Assembly (NCBI RefSeq): GCF_036850765.1
Contig: NC_089492.1
Location: 294,088,590-294,152,589 of the forward strand
Length of the DNA: 64,000 nt
Direction of reading: 5' to 3'
Origin: Saccopteryx bilineata
Taxonomy: Eukaryota > Chordata > Mammalia > Chiroptera > Emballonuridae
The notes beneath the pieces were generated by a model. The model was not told the origin of the DNA. It saw only the letters and a list, made by a program, of their open reading frames with translations, and made no database searches. A program made the translations under genes and the position numbers. Shown here piece after piece: positions 35,605-46,899 of the stretch (position 1 is the stretch's first letter; the number at the start of each line of letters is the position of its first letter).

Positions 35605-38446
35605 CAGTGTTTCCCAACCTTTTTTGTGCCATGCCCCTTAACCTTTCTAAAATTTTTATGTCCCCCCCTATGTAACATACATAATTTTTAATATTAAAAA
35701 ATTGATTTGTTCACTTAATAAACATAAATGATAGGTTCTAGGAAGAAATCACTATGAAATTGTTAACAAAATACAGTAAGTAAAATTTCAAAACATATAA
35801 TGAAAAACAGAAATTTAAATTCCAAATAATTTTAATACAGATTTTTCTATATTAATTTATTATTTTAATTTAGTGTGATCCTTGCGCTTGATGCTTGCTG
35901 CACAGAGATTTTATATTAGGTTCCAATTTGGTTAGCTTTAGTCTCAAGTCTCCACGTTGTATTATATCCAGCCGATTTCTTTTTTTTACCAGTAAATCAT
36001 TTACAGCACTAAATCCACCTTCAGCTAAAAATGAAGATGGAAACGGTAGCAATAGTTTTCTTGCACATTTGGTTGAATTTGGGTATTTGATTTCTGTTTC
36101 CTCACAAAGCCATGCCATCGCTCCTTTGATATTAAATAAAGCTTTAACTGACTCATCATTTTGAAATTCTGCGAGTTCTTCTTGATACTGCATATTTGAT
36201 ATATCAGACAAATCCACTAACATTGGCTGCATCATCCATGTTGGGAAATCAATTTGTTTTAAATCAGAAAATCTTTCTTTTAAATCAGCCGATAGAATAT
36301 TCAAATGATTGACAATAACAAGTAAAGCGGTATCAGTTACTTCACATTTTTGGAGCCAATGAAACTGTTTAAAGTTTTTGTTGTTAATATGTTTCTGACA
36401 TAACTCAATATTGGTAATGAAACAAAATATCTTTGCTTTTGCATCGACAAGAGTTTTATTTGTTCCTTGAAGTTGCTTATTTAATATATTTAGTTTTTCA
36501 AAGATATCGGCTAAATAACTCACAAATGCTTTACCATCTATTGTTAACAGATGTCATTTCAGGTTTGTTGCTTAAAAAATCACTAAGAATATCAAACAGT
36601 TCCATAAATCTTTTCAAACAGTTTCCTTTAGATAGCCATCTTACTTCAGTATGAAGTAAAAGTCTCACATGGTCTTCATTTTGTTCTTCACAAAATAGCT
36701 TGAAAAGACGCTCACATTTGGCACTAGCTTTAATAGCATTAACACACTTTATTACTGTATGTAATACTTCATTCAGAACAGGCGAGATGTTTTTAGCTAC
36801 CAAGTTTTCCCTATGAATAACACAATGCACAAGAATCATTTCTGGATTTGCATCTTTCATCAATTTTAAGCAGCCATTTTTCTTGCCCATCATATTGGGA
36901 GCACCATCTGCAGCACAAGATGTTATCTTTTTCATTGGTATATCACTGACATCTAAGTAGCTTTTTAGCTTATTATATATATCTTTGGAGGTAGTGGTGC
37001 TTTCTAACCTTTTACAGAACAATATTTCTTCAGCAAAATGTCCTTTATCAATATATCTTACGTAAGTTATCAATACTGCCTCACTGTCTCTCAAAGTTGA
37101 TTCATCCATTTGCAAGGAGAATTTTCTTCTTTTCAGCTTTTCAATAAGTTGTTTTTCAATATCCTCACTCATTTCATCTATTCTTCTGCTAACAGAATTG
37201 TTACTGAGTGGCATAGCTTTTACATCTTTGTCATCTTTTTCAAGAACCGTTTTAAGAAATGCTGATATTGACGGTTTTATTAAATTCTCTCCTATAGTGT
37301 GATTTTCTCCAGTTTTAGCGATGAATAAAGAAATTTGATAACTAGCCTCAAGAACACGATTATTAGTTGAAGTATGAGCAGTAAATAGAGACTTTAATGT
37401 TCTTTTTTCAAAATTTTTCTTTAAAGTTTTAAAGTAACTCAAATCTGAATTAATATGAGCACTATGTTTTGCCTTCAAATGCGCCTCAAGACGACCTCGT
37501 TTCATTGATTCGTTGGTCAAGCATTGCTGGCATAAAAGACAAAAAGGAATCCGCTCATCGTGAACAGCGGGTATGAACCCAAATTTTAAATATTCCTCCA
37601 AATATTGACGAGTTTTTTTCTTGCTTGCACCACTCATTTTACTATGGGCTATAATAAAAATAAGATCAATTAAAAACTAATATTAAAATATGTGTTAAAA
37701 TATATTCAATGTGACAGAGTAAACATATACTAAAAATTCATATTTATTTAAATGTATATAACACATTTACTACACTACCACCGCAAATCAAAAGGTATCT
37801 ATATTTTTTCCACTTGACAAAATTTTCTGGAAAGTTATGCTTCTAAAATTAAAATTGTCGTGCATGCACTATTATAGCCCCAATAATATTTATAAAATAT
37901 TATTGCTTTCTAGCCCCGATGCAAGCAGTACTTAATAGTTTAATATTGATAAAAATAAAATCAAATACTTACCAATTATATCTATACAATATATATATGT
38001 ATATTTATTAAATCAACGAGCTTTTACAACAGTTTTGACTGATACTTATTTCAAATTAACACCAACTGAATGATGTGAAACACTACAGAAGTTGCGATGG
38101 GCCAATTAGGTGAGAATAACTGCGTTGTTTAGCGAGTTTTTAAAACGTCCGGGGTTCCCTGCGGCAGACGGCATGCTCCGCGGTGAACCCAGGACGAAGT
38201 TTACTTGACGACGCCAATCACCCAGTTGATATTTTGGTCTCGTCAAACGAAATTATACTTAATAATTATTTAACGCAATTATTTAAGAATTGCATTTTTT
38301 GTTAAATTTGGCACCGATATCTAGCATTGCATTTAAATGGCCCGGGGCGAAAGAGTTAAAGTCGTGTCGAGTCCATTTTCAAATTGCCCCCCTTAACTAT
38401 CGAATTGCCCCCCTGTGGGGCATGGGCCCCACATTGGGAAACACTG
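35605..38446 (-). mobile_element. Nearly complete autonomous hAT DNA transposon
   Basis: The element is 2,842 bp. The ends CAGTGTTTCCCAA (35605) and TTGGGAAACACTG (ending 38446) are perfect 13-bp inverted repeats, and an exact 8-bp duplication CACTACAC flanks it, as expected for hAT elements. It carries one transposase gene on the - strand, broken by a single frameshift. It sits a few dozen bases past the ZNF-3 stop, just after the last decayed finger. Confidence 0.95.
35870..37637 (-). pseudogene. hAT transposase (BED finger type), one frameshift
   Basis: Frame 1 (37637-36531, 368 residues) starts MSGASKKKTRQYLEEYL. It holds a BED-type zinc finger (FCLLCQQC, then HLKAKH near residues 30-60), then QMDEST (first catalytic Asp), CAADGAPNMMG (second Asp) and the CVIH motif (CxxH) of the RNase H-like fold. 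Frame 2 (36523-35870, 217 residues) continues with SYLADIFEKLN and the C-terminal part with LLPFPSSFLAEGGFSAVNDL, the region of the last acidic residue and dimerisation segment. A one-base frame change near 36524-36535 separates them; no other stop interrupts about 585 codons. It is close to vertebrate hAT-derived genes such as FAM200 and ZBED5 in general plan. As written it encodes no full-length enzyme. Confidence 0.9.
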
Positions 38447-38454
38447 CACTACAC
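38447..38454. repeat. Target-site duplication of the hAT element (right)
   Basis: CACTACAC, identical to 35597-35604. Confidence 0.95.
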
Positions 38455-38510
38455 CCACGTTTAAAGCGATGGGTTTTGAGGCTAAAAGATTTCCCACATT
38501 CACTACACTT
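38455..38510 (-). pseudogene. Decayed eleventh finger of ZNF-3
   Basis: Directly after the stop the - strand reads [14 protein letters not shown], a normal finger start. It then loses the histidine half and reaches the hAT insertion point. The stop itself is the Tyr codon TAT of the finger start turned into TAA. Confidence 0.85.
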
Positions 38511-39994
38511 TTAAGGTCTTCCTCCCATGTGACCTCTCTGGTGCTGAGTGAGGCTTGAGGAATGGCTAAAGGATTTCCCACATTCACCACACTCATAAGG
38601 CTTTTCTCCAGAATGAACTCGACGGTGTTGAATAAGGTGTGAGTGTTGTCTAAAGGTTTTCCCACATTCACAACACTCATATGGATTTTCTCCAGTATGA
38701 ATTCTCTGGTGCTGAATGAGGATAGAGGTATTGCTAAAGGATTTTCCACATTCGCCACATTCATAAGGTTTTTCTCCAGAATGAACTCGAAGGTGGAGAA
38801 TAAGGTGGGAGCGTTGTCTAAAAAGTTTCCCACATTCACAGCACTCATAGGGCTTTTCTCCAGTATGTATTCTCTGATGTTTAGTAAGCGCAGAGCTTTG
38901 GCTGAAGGACTTCCCACATTCACTACACTCATACGGTTTTTCTCCAGTGTGACCTCTCTGATGTTGAATGAGGATATACTTGCGGCTAAAGCACTTCCCA
39001 CAAATACTGCACTCATTTGGCTTTTCTCCAGTGTGACCTCTCTGGTGTTCAATGAGCTTAGAGCTTTGGCTGTAGGACTTCCCACAATCACTGCACTGAT
39101 ATGGCTTTTCTCCAGTGTGAACCCTCTGGTGTTGAATGAGGGCAGAGCTTTGGCTGAAGGACTTCCCACAGTCACTACATTCGAAGGGCTTTTCTCCAGT
39201 ATGAATCCTTTGATGTTGAATGAGGTTAAATTTGCGGCAAAAGCACTTCCCACACACACTGCACTCATAGGGCTTCACTGCAGCGTGAATTCTCCGGTGT
39301 TGAATGAGGTTAGAGCTTTGGCTGAAGGACTTTCCACAATCACTACACTCATAAGGGAATTCTCCAGAATGAACTCTCCTCTGTTGAATGAGGTTAAAGA
39401 TTTGTTTTAAGGCATTCCCACAATCACTAGACTCATACAGACTTTCACCAGAGCAGACACCCTGATGCTGATCAAGTTTGTGGTGGCAACTGGCAACTTT
39501 TTCATTTTTACCACATTGGTGATGGCTTTTTCCACTGTCAGAACCCTGCAATCTCCCACTGTCACTGTGTGGCTCCTCACTGTTAGGAGTAGCCTGGTGC
39601 TGACGGAGTCCTGAGATGGCCAGGAAGTCCTCCCCAACCTTCTTACAGGTAAAAGGCGCCCCTGATACACAGAAGTTGCACCTGGTCACAAATGAGGCCC
39701 CATCCATATCTCCCTTCCAGGACTCTTCTTCTCTGGCCTGCCTCTGTTGTTGGTGAAGGTTTGTACAGATACCAAAGCCTCTTGCACCTCTGTCACTAAA
39801 GAATGCTTTCTGCTCAAGGTATGCTTCTGGGAGCTCATTCAAGTGTGAAATATCTTTCAAGACTGAGACACAGAGTGCACAGGGATGGGTGTTCTGAGTT
39901 GCTAGAGGTGTCTCATAAGCACTGACCTCTGACTCTCCTACAGATAGACTTTTCTCAGAAGAGGGCTTCTCATCTTCCGTTTTATGCCAACAAC
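38511..39994 (-). CDS. ZNF-3: KRAB C2H2 zinc-finger protein, exon 3 (finger exon)
   Basis: The exon begins after the acceptor at 39995-39997 with Gly-Cys-Trp-His-Lys, in phase with the KRAB exon. The open frame is continuous from there; an internal TTG near 39860 is not the start. A spacer holds one degenerate finger (YESSDCG, first Cys and first His lost). Ten complete fingers run from 39353 to 38514, with helix residues [70 protein letters not shown]. Linkers alternate HTGEKP and HSGEKP in the second half, and fingers 7-8 and 9-10 look like a duplicated pair. Full product with exons 1 and 2: 546 residues. The array is cut short by a nonsense change. Confidence 0.92.
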
Positions 39995-40318
39995 CTGAAA
40001 GCAGAGAAATGCTGAGAAAATGGATGCTGACTTTGGTGGAAGGAGAAAGTGCCTATACAAAGATGTGTCAGACATAAATTGGTTCCATGGGTGTGTCTGA
40101 AAATAAGGTACCCAGGGGCAGGTTGAATAAGGAGCTAACTGGCATTACTGGGCCTCTGAAGATCACAAAATAGAGGAGACATCACCAAACAAAGGACACA
40201 GAGATGGCATCCACCACATAGAAGAGAAACAGGATGTCCAACTTATTCTTTTACTAACAGCGTTTAACAGGGCTTGTCTGCTGGAGACGTGGGCAAGCTG
40301 TACAAAAGGTTATGGCCT
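39995..40318 (-). other. Intron 2 of ZNF-3
   Basis: Paralogous to the ZNF-4 intron at 60233-60600 (both have GATCACAAAAT and GGCATT/GGCGTTTAGC-type text). No features inside. Confidence 0.7.
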
Positions 40319-40319
40319 T

Positions 40320-40691
40320 GGCCCTTGCTGGCTGGCTCAGTGGTAGAGTGTCAGCCCAGCATGTGAAAGTACCGGGTTCAATTCCCGGCCAGAGCACACA
40401 GGAAAAGCATCCATCTGCTTCTCCACCCTTTCTCCTCTGCTTCCTCTTTGATTCTCTCTTTCCCTCTCATAGCCAATTCTCCACTGGAGCAAAGTTGGCT
40501 CAGGTGCTGAGGATGGCTCCATGGCCTCCACCTCAGGCACTAGAATGGCTTCAGTTGTAGCGAAGCAACGCCCCAGATGGGCAGAGCATCACCCCCTAGT
40601 AGGCATGCTGGGTGGATCCCAGGAGGGTGCATATGGGAGTCTGCCTCCCCGCTTCTCACTTCAGAAAAATACAAAAAAAAAAAAAAAATGG
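40320..40691 (+). repeat. Type A SINE, diverged
   Basis: Head GGCCCTTGCTGGCTGGCTCAG; poly-A 40673-40688. It lies in the ZNF-3 intron at the place where ZNF-4 has its own type A copy (60619), so the two may derive from one ancestral insertion. Confidence 0.8.
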
Positions 40692-40793
40692 GGGGAAATT
40701 AGCAGAGCCCATGGTCTAGCTGTAAGACAAATCTACCTCTGGAGAAAAAAAGGCAGGAAGGATGTCATCTCAAGAGAGATGTGAAGGTCTTAC

Positions 40794-40917
40794 CCACAGA
40801 TGCTACAAGGGCAAAGATCTCCAGCATCACGTCGCAGTACAGAAGTCTCTGAGCCTCATTAAGGAGCCCCCACTCCTCCTGGGAGAAGGCAATGGACACA
40901 TCCTCCACGCTCATATC
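40794..40917 (-). CDS. ZNF-3 exon 2: KRAB-A box (124 nt)
   Basis: Acceptor TTATGACAG, donor GTAAGA. It encodes [19 protein letters not shown], then [19 protein letters not shown]. It is one codon shorter at the start than the ZNF-2 exon. The DV, EEW and MLE core is kept, but Phe of FEDV is Val and the Asn after MLE is Ile. Exon phase is preserved (phase 0 in, one base left over). Confidence 0.93.
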
Positions 40918-41042
40918 CTGTCATAATGGGAACAATTCATTCCATGAACAGCTTCTCTCCAAGGATGCCAAGTCTATCATATCCCCCACCATCTATATCC
41001 ATCTGCTCCCTCACTGTATTTCACACCTCAGAAAAGTTATCA

Positions 41043-41376
41043 GCCTGACCAGGCGGTGGCACAGTGAATAGCGCGTCGAACTGGGATGTGGAAGACCCAG
41101 GTTAGAGACCTAAGGTCACCAGCTTGAGCGCAAGCTAATCTAGTTTGAGCAAAGCTCACCAGCTTGGACTCAAGGTCACTGGCTTGAGCAAGGGGTTACT
41201 CGGTCTGCTGAAGGCCCGCAGTCAAGGGACATATGAGAAAGCAATAAATGAACAACTAAGGTGTCAAAACGAAAAACTAATAATTGATGCTTCTCATCTC
41301 TCTCCGTTCCTGTTTGTCTGTCCCTATCCATCCCTATCTCTGATTCTCTCTGTCTCTGTTAAAAAAAAAAAAAAAA
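41043..41376 (+). repeat. Type B SINE
   Basis: Head CCTGACCAGGCGGTGGCAC with poly-A at 41360-41376, in the ZNF-3 intron. Confidence 0.88.
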
Positions 41377-41609
41377 AGCTATCAGACCTTGGTGTCACAG
41401 GAATCACTGTCTCTCCCTTTATATTCCTATGGATACTGTGTGTTCCCCCAACACTACAACAACGGGTAAGCAGATGATATTTTAGCTCAAGGCCAGTATG
41501 TACTTCATATTGCTTATTGTCAATATGGTAGGGCTCAGAAACATAGGTTACAGAGAGGTGACCATAGAGAGAGTGTGAATGATTTGACACTGATCTTGTA
41601 AGGCCTATT

Positions 41610-42004
41610 CTCTCTTTTTATTTATTTATTTATTATTTATTTATTTTTGTATTTTTCTTTAGTTGGAAACGAGGAGGCAGACAGACTCCCGCATGCGCCC
41701 GAGTGGGATCCACCCGGCATGCCCACCAGGGGGCAATGCTCTGCCCATCTGGGCCGTTGCTCTGTTGCAACCAGAGCCATTCTAGCGCCTGAGGCAGAGG
41801 CCATAGAGCCATCCCCAGCGCCCGGGCCAACTTTGCTCCAATGGAGCCCTGGCTGTGGGAGGGGAAGAGAGAGACAGAGAGGAAGGAGAGGGGGAGGGGT
41901 GGAGAACCAGATGGGCGCTTCTTCTGTGTGCCCTGGCCAGGAATCGAACCCGGGATTCCTGCACGCCAGGCCGATGCTCTACCACTGAGCTAACCAGCCA
42001 GGGC
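41610..42004 (-). repeat. Type A SINE with long (ATTT)n tail
   Basis: The reverse copy starts with a TTTA repeat and ends with head ACCAGCCAGGGC. It abuts the type B copy that follows; AGCCTATTCT-like text flanks the pair. Confidence 0.85.
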
Positions 42005-42343
42005 CTCTGTTTGTTTGTTTTTTTGAGACAGAGACAGAGAGAGTCAGAGAGGGACACACAGGGACAGACAGACAGAAAGGAAGAGAAATGAAAGCATCAA
42101 GTCTTCACTGTGGCCCCTTAGTTGTTCACTGATTGCCTTCTCATATGTGCCTTGACAAGAAGACAAGAAGGCTACAGCAGAGCCAGTGACCCGTTGCTCA
42201 AGCCAGCAACCTTGGGCTCAGGCTGGTGAGCCTTGCTCAAACCAGATGAGCCTGCGCTTAAGCCAGTGACCTTGGGGTCTCGAACCCGGGTCCTCAGCGT
42301 CCCAGTACAACGCTCTATCCACTGCATTACTGCCTGGTCAGGC
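42005..42343 (-). repeat. Type B SINE
   Basis: Reversed body and head ending TACTGCCTGGTCAGGC. Confidence 0.85.
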
Positions 42344-42479
42344 AAAGCCTATTCTTGTGGATCCCTGATTGTACCTACAAGACAAAAAGAGATCATCACC
42401 CTTCACTCTTATGACCTCAGTCCCAGGGCTGTCAGACCATCAGTTGACACTACCTTGTATACCATACTTTTGTCACAAA

Positions 42480-42536
42480 GCGCCATTCCCAGATGTACAA
42501 CTTCAAAGGTAACACAACCATGCCATGATGAGGACA
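42480..42536 (-). pseudogene. Possible relic KRAB-A exon start in ZNF-3 intron 1
   Basis: The - strand reads Gly-Cys-Val-Thr-Phe-Glu-Val-Val after a TCATGGCATG-type stretch, like the acceptor side of a KRAB exon, then diverges. A paralogous, more worn stretch lies at about 63745-63798. It could be a leftover second KRAB exon or chance. Confidence 0.4.
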
Positions 42537-42665
42537 GTTTGCTCCCTGATCAGCTTCTTTCCCTGGATTTTAATTTCACCACCTCCCTAATCTAGCCCCT
42601 CCTTACTGTTTGCCCTTTCCCATGCCAGCAGATTGTCAAGTCTGGGATGCAATGATACTCACTTT

Positions 42666-43024
42666 TTTTGAGAGAGAGAGAGAGAGAAAGGGAGGAAGCA
42701 TCAACTCCTAATCGCTTTCACATTAACTGAGCATTGATGCCTTTCAAGGGAGGAGAGCGAGAGGCACACACTTGTATTGTGCATGTGCTTGCTTTTCGTA
42801 CATGCTTTGACCAGAGCCAAGCCAGTGTCCCCTTGCTCAATCAAGCAAGTACACTCAGGCTTCTAGTGCCAGTGACCTTTGGGCTCAAGCTGCCAAGCTT
42901 TGGGAACATGTCAATGATCCTCTGCTCAAGCCAGTGACACCATGCTGATGAGCCCGCGCTCAGAACTGGTGACTTCAGCATTACAGGATGACACTTTTAT
43001 CCAGTGTGTCACCACCAGTCGGGC
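42666..43024 (-). repeat. Old type B-like SINE
   Basis: GA-rich start, ATTGATGCCTTTCAAGG, and a reversed head ending CACCACCAGTCGGGC. Strongly diverged. Confidence 0.65.
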
Positions 43025-44936
43025 AGATATCCACTATATCATATTCCTACTGATCAATGTATTAGCCTACATGAACAATAGGAAAGAGAGAAGAGAAATG
43101 GTATGTATAAGAGCTCTGGACCTGCCATGTAGGACCACACTGCCACTTGTTTTCAGGCAATTCTTCCGGTGTCCCCATATTATTTCTTCCAGGGTCCTGG
43201 GGCCGTAGACTCACACTCACTGTCTGAGTGAACATCACTCTTTCTACCCTAGCCTCCTCATGCCCAGACCATAGTCATCTTGTTGGCCTCTCTACTCATT
43301 ACTCAACATGTATGGTTCAGAGAATGCTTGCACAAATTCAAACTGGTTCAGTACCACCCAGACTCGATGGGTCACACTGAGAGAGGCAGCCTTGCATTCT
43401 GCTGTAAAGACTTCTCTCCCAGACTGGTCCTAGCTTCAACCTCACCTACAGAGAACCATATAAGTTCTCAGATATCCACAGCCCTCCTCTAAGGGTGCTA
43501 CAGTTGAAGTCCCTTTACCGGTCACTCTTCCTCTCTCCGTCTCACTGTCAGGAGGTCCAGCCCAAGTGGTAATCTACATCATACCCAGTGAGTCTCCCAG
43601 ATGACAACGTATGCACCTGCTAATCCACCCACCTGCTGGCAACAACCGAGGCCACACACAGGGTCACAACAAAATCCTGATTGAGTTTAAAGGAGTGAAT
43701 ACACACCAGCCCGTCTCACCTTTTGTGAATTCCTCGTAGGTCATCAATCCATCTTGCTTCCCAATCATCCCTTGAAGACCTTGGCGATTTGGCAGCCCAC
43801 ACCCTCTATCCCACTCTCTACAAGACCACTTCTGTCCCTAAGCTGTCACCCTAAGGTGACACCCACCTCCCAAAACCAGGGGCCCCAATAGAATACCCTG
43901 TCGTCAGGCCCACTTGCTTCTTTCTGGGCTGCTACTGTCATTATCACCCTGAACAGGATTCTGCATATTAAGGTGATCTACAGCTCCTCCCTGATCTATA
44001 CACTCCTCACTACCCTTTAGAGAAATCTCCACCCTGAAATCCTCTTCAGAGTTTCAGACTCCCATGAACTGCTCTCTGAAACATCTCATATGCCTAACAG
44101 GCCCAACAAAAAACTCCTGATGTCCACAGTGAAAACTGCTTTGACTACAACAGATTTCTGCATCTCACTTGATGGTGCTTCCACACCTCCAGCTCTTAAA
44201 AAAAACCAACAACCTTCAAGTCATTCCAGAGTCCTACCTCCCTCCTCTCTCAACCTCAAAATGAGAAAACAGGTGGCCACATCTAAGACACTGACCCAGA
44301 ATCGAACTGCTTCTCCCACCTCCACAGCCACTATTCTGTTCCAATCACCATCACACTCACCCAGACTACTGCAGCAGCCTACACCTTGGTCTTTCTAGCA
44401 CCTTCCTCACACCCACAGTCTTCCCCATGCTGCTGCCCACAGGGAATCTGTATAGTAAAACACAGGTCGGATCAGCTGTCTCCACAGCTCCCAATCTCCC
44501 ATTGCTCCTAACTCATGCAGGATAGACACCCAACTTGTCACAAAGCAGCTCTAGACTTGACTCCTGTCCCTCTGTTCTCAATTTCTATAAGAAAGGATAC
44601 CTACCTGCAGGTCACTGAACCAGCTCAGTCTCCCAGCCAAGTTTTTTGTATATTCTGGTATCCATGTGTGGGAAGACCTCCTACATCTCACTCCACTGGT
44701 TGCCAAAAAACAGGAACCAGTCCTGGGAAGTAGAACCCTGGGTTTGGTGTGTGTTTAAGGTCCCAAGGTTCCAGTAATGGGTGACTAGCAAAACAGTCCC
44801 AGGCCATACCAGTGGGAGGTCCTAAAATAAGGTCCACAAACCAGCACCCATAAGCTATTCTGCAGTTGCAGGACTCTGTGGAAAGAGAAAGATCTTTTGT
44901 GAGCCTGGCAGCCACTCTCAAGATCCATGGGCTCGG
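43025..44936 (-). other. Intron 1 of ZNF-3, unique part
   Basis: No gene or domain. The middle (about 43600-44500) aligns loosely with ZNF-2 intron 1; CCCAACAAAAAACTCCTGAT near 44103 recalls an L2 3' end. Confidence 0.5.
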
Positions 44937-45325
44937 CCCTGGCCGGTTGGCTCAGTGGTAGAGCGTCGGCCTGGCATGCAGGGGACCTGGGTTCGATTCC
45001 CAGCCAGGGCACATAGGAGAGGCGCCCATTTGCCTCTCCACCCCCCCCCTCCTTCCTCTCTGTCTCTCTCTTCCCCTCCCGCAGCCAAGGCTCCATTGGA
45101 GCAAAGATGGCCCGGGCGCTGGGAATGGCTCCTTGGCCTCTGCCCCAAGCGCTAGAGTGGCTCCGGTCGCAGCAGAGCGACGCCCCGGAGGGGCAGAGCA
45201 TCGCCCCCTGGTGGGCAGAGCGTTGCCCCTAGTGGGCGTGCCAGGTGGATCCCGGTCGGGCTCATGCGGGAGTCTGTCTGACTGTCTCTCCCCGTTTCCA
45301 GCTTCAGGAAAAAAAAAAAAAAAAA
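44937..45325 (+). repeat. Type A SINE
   Basis: Exact flanks GATCCATGGGCTC on both sides. Confidence 0.92.
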
Positions 45326-45916
45326 AAGATCCATGGGCTCAGGCCACTAAGTGTCCTTATCCAGGAGAGATGACCTCATTACCTCAGGGCCTTAGACCTC
45401 AGGCTGGGCTCTTCTTGCCAGTTACTTACCTTCTTTACAGGACATCACCTAACTGCGATCATCTATCTCTCTTTCAGTCTGTCCTTCCTCTGAGCAGTTT
45501 TTGGAAACCTTTAAAATTCTACCTCAGATAGGCCTGACCTGTGGTGGTGCAGTGGATAAAGCATTGACCTGGAACACTGAAGACGGCAGTTCAAAACCCT
45601 GGGCTCGCCTGGTAAAAGGACATATATAAGGTGACCAATTGTCCTCGTTCAGGGAGGACAACCCTTCTTTTGGAAGTTTCTTCCTCCCTCGAAAAGTATC
45701 TTCCTACATGTCCTCCTTTTTTATATTGGAAAATTAATCTGTAAATGTCCATATTTGATTGATGAAGAGTCAATCTGTTGCATGTGATGTGACGTATTTG
45801 TATCTAAATGAGTACTTCCTTCTTAAAATTATTAAAAATTAATAGGCATGTAAGCTTTTATATTACAATATAAAATATTACAAATGTTTTTATTATGCAT
45901 TGATCATATTCTAATG

Positions 45917-46658
45917 CAGGGGTCAACAAACTTTTTACATAGGGGGCCAGTTCACTGTCCCTCAGACCGTTGGCGGGCCGGACTATAAAAAAAACTATGA
46001 ACAAATCCCTATGCACACTGCACAAATCTTATTTTAAAGTAAAAAAACAAAAATGGGAGCAAATACAATATTTAAAATAAAGAACAAGTAAATTTAAATC
46101 AACAAACTGACCAGTGGCCCTGGCCGGTTGGCTCAGCGGTAGAGCGTCGGCCTGGCGTGTGGGGGACCTGGGTTCGATTCCCGGCCAGGGCACAGAGGAG
46201 AAGCGCCCATTTGCTTCTCCACCCCTCCCCCTCTCCTTCCTCTCTGTCTCTCTCTTCCCCTCCCGCAGCCAAGGCTCCATTGGAGCAAAGATGGCCCGGG
46301 GCGCTGGGGATGGCTCCTTGGCCTCTGCCCCAGGCGCTAGAGTGGCTCTGGTCGCGGCAGAGCGACGCCCCGGAGGGGCAGAGCATTGCCCCCTGGTGGG
46401 CAGAGTGTAGCCCCTGGTGGGCGTGCCGGGTGGATCCCGGTCGGGCGCATGCGGGAGTCTGTCTGACTGTCTCTCCCCGTTTCCAGCTTCAGAAAAATAC
46501 AAAAAAAAAACAAAAAACTGACCAGTATTTCAATGGGAACTATGCTCCTCTCACTGACCACCAATGAAAGAGGTGCCCCTTCCGGAAGTGCGGCGGGGCC
46601 GGATAAATGGACTCAGGGGGCCGCATGTGGCCCGCAGGCCGTAGTTTGGCGACCCCTA
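45917..46658 (+). mobile_element. hAT-like MITE, third level of the nest
   Basis: Starts CAGGGGTCAACAAACT, ends AGTTTGGCGACCCCTA. The interior (GGGGGCCAGTTCACTGTCCC, CCAATGAAAGAGGTGCCCC) is the same family as 2147-2319. Confidence 0.8.
46116..46514 (+). repeat. Type A SINE, innermost of the nest
   Basis: Exact 12-bp duplications AAACTGACCAGT at 46104-46115 and 46515-46526. Confidence 0.93.
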
Positions 46659-46899
46659 CGTATTAGTGTATTAGTGCTGCAATCAATAAATGTTCCTTTT
46701 ATTTACAATATTGTTTTCAATATCGTAATTTTTGTCCTCCTTTCCATTGTAAAAATGTTGGTCACCTTAACATATGGGAGTTGAGCTTCCTGCTCCTCCC
46801 CCCTTCTCTCTCTCTCTCTCTCTCTCTCGCTCTCGCTCTCGCTCTCGCTCTCTCCCCTTCGCCTCTCTAAAATGAATATTTAAAATCCTACCTAAGATA

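Larger units (their letters stand above)
45626..46769. mobile_element. Inverted-repeat DNA element inside the type C SINE
   Basis: The left end TAAGGTGACCAA and right end TTGGTCACCTTA are perfect inverted repeats, and ACATAT is duplicated at both sides (45620-45625, 46770-46775). Inside, GTCCTCC text recurs in opposite directions. Without the nested elements it is about 400 bp. Superfamily not certain. Confidence 0.75.
45533..46880 (+). repeat. Type C SINE, outermost shell of a four-level nest
   Basis: The head half (45533-45625) ends ...GGACATAT and the rest (46770-46880: ACATATGGGAGTTGAGCTTCC, CTC-rich tail, AAAATGAATATT) resumes after the insertion. The tail includes a (CTCTCG)n run at 46800-46850. 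Confidence 0.85.

Noticed and set aside
35870..36523. Separate gene downstream of the hAT transposase
   Set aside because: Its content continues the transposase after a one-base shift, within the same inverted repeats.
38514..39353. Regular 84-bp direct repeats that could suggest a CRISPR or satellite array
   Set aside because: Each unit encodes one C2H2 finger with conserved Cys/His and linker; it is coding repetition.
38643..39410. Long open frames antisense or out of frame to the finger arrays (also 2832-3260, 20261-20761, 59181-59849)
   Set aside because: They follow from the 84-bp finger periodicity and lie over the real C2H2 frames.
46800..46855. CT/CG-rich run as a regulatory site
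   Set aside because: It is the expanded pyrimidine tail of the outer type C SINE.
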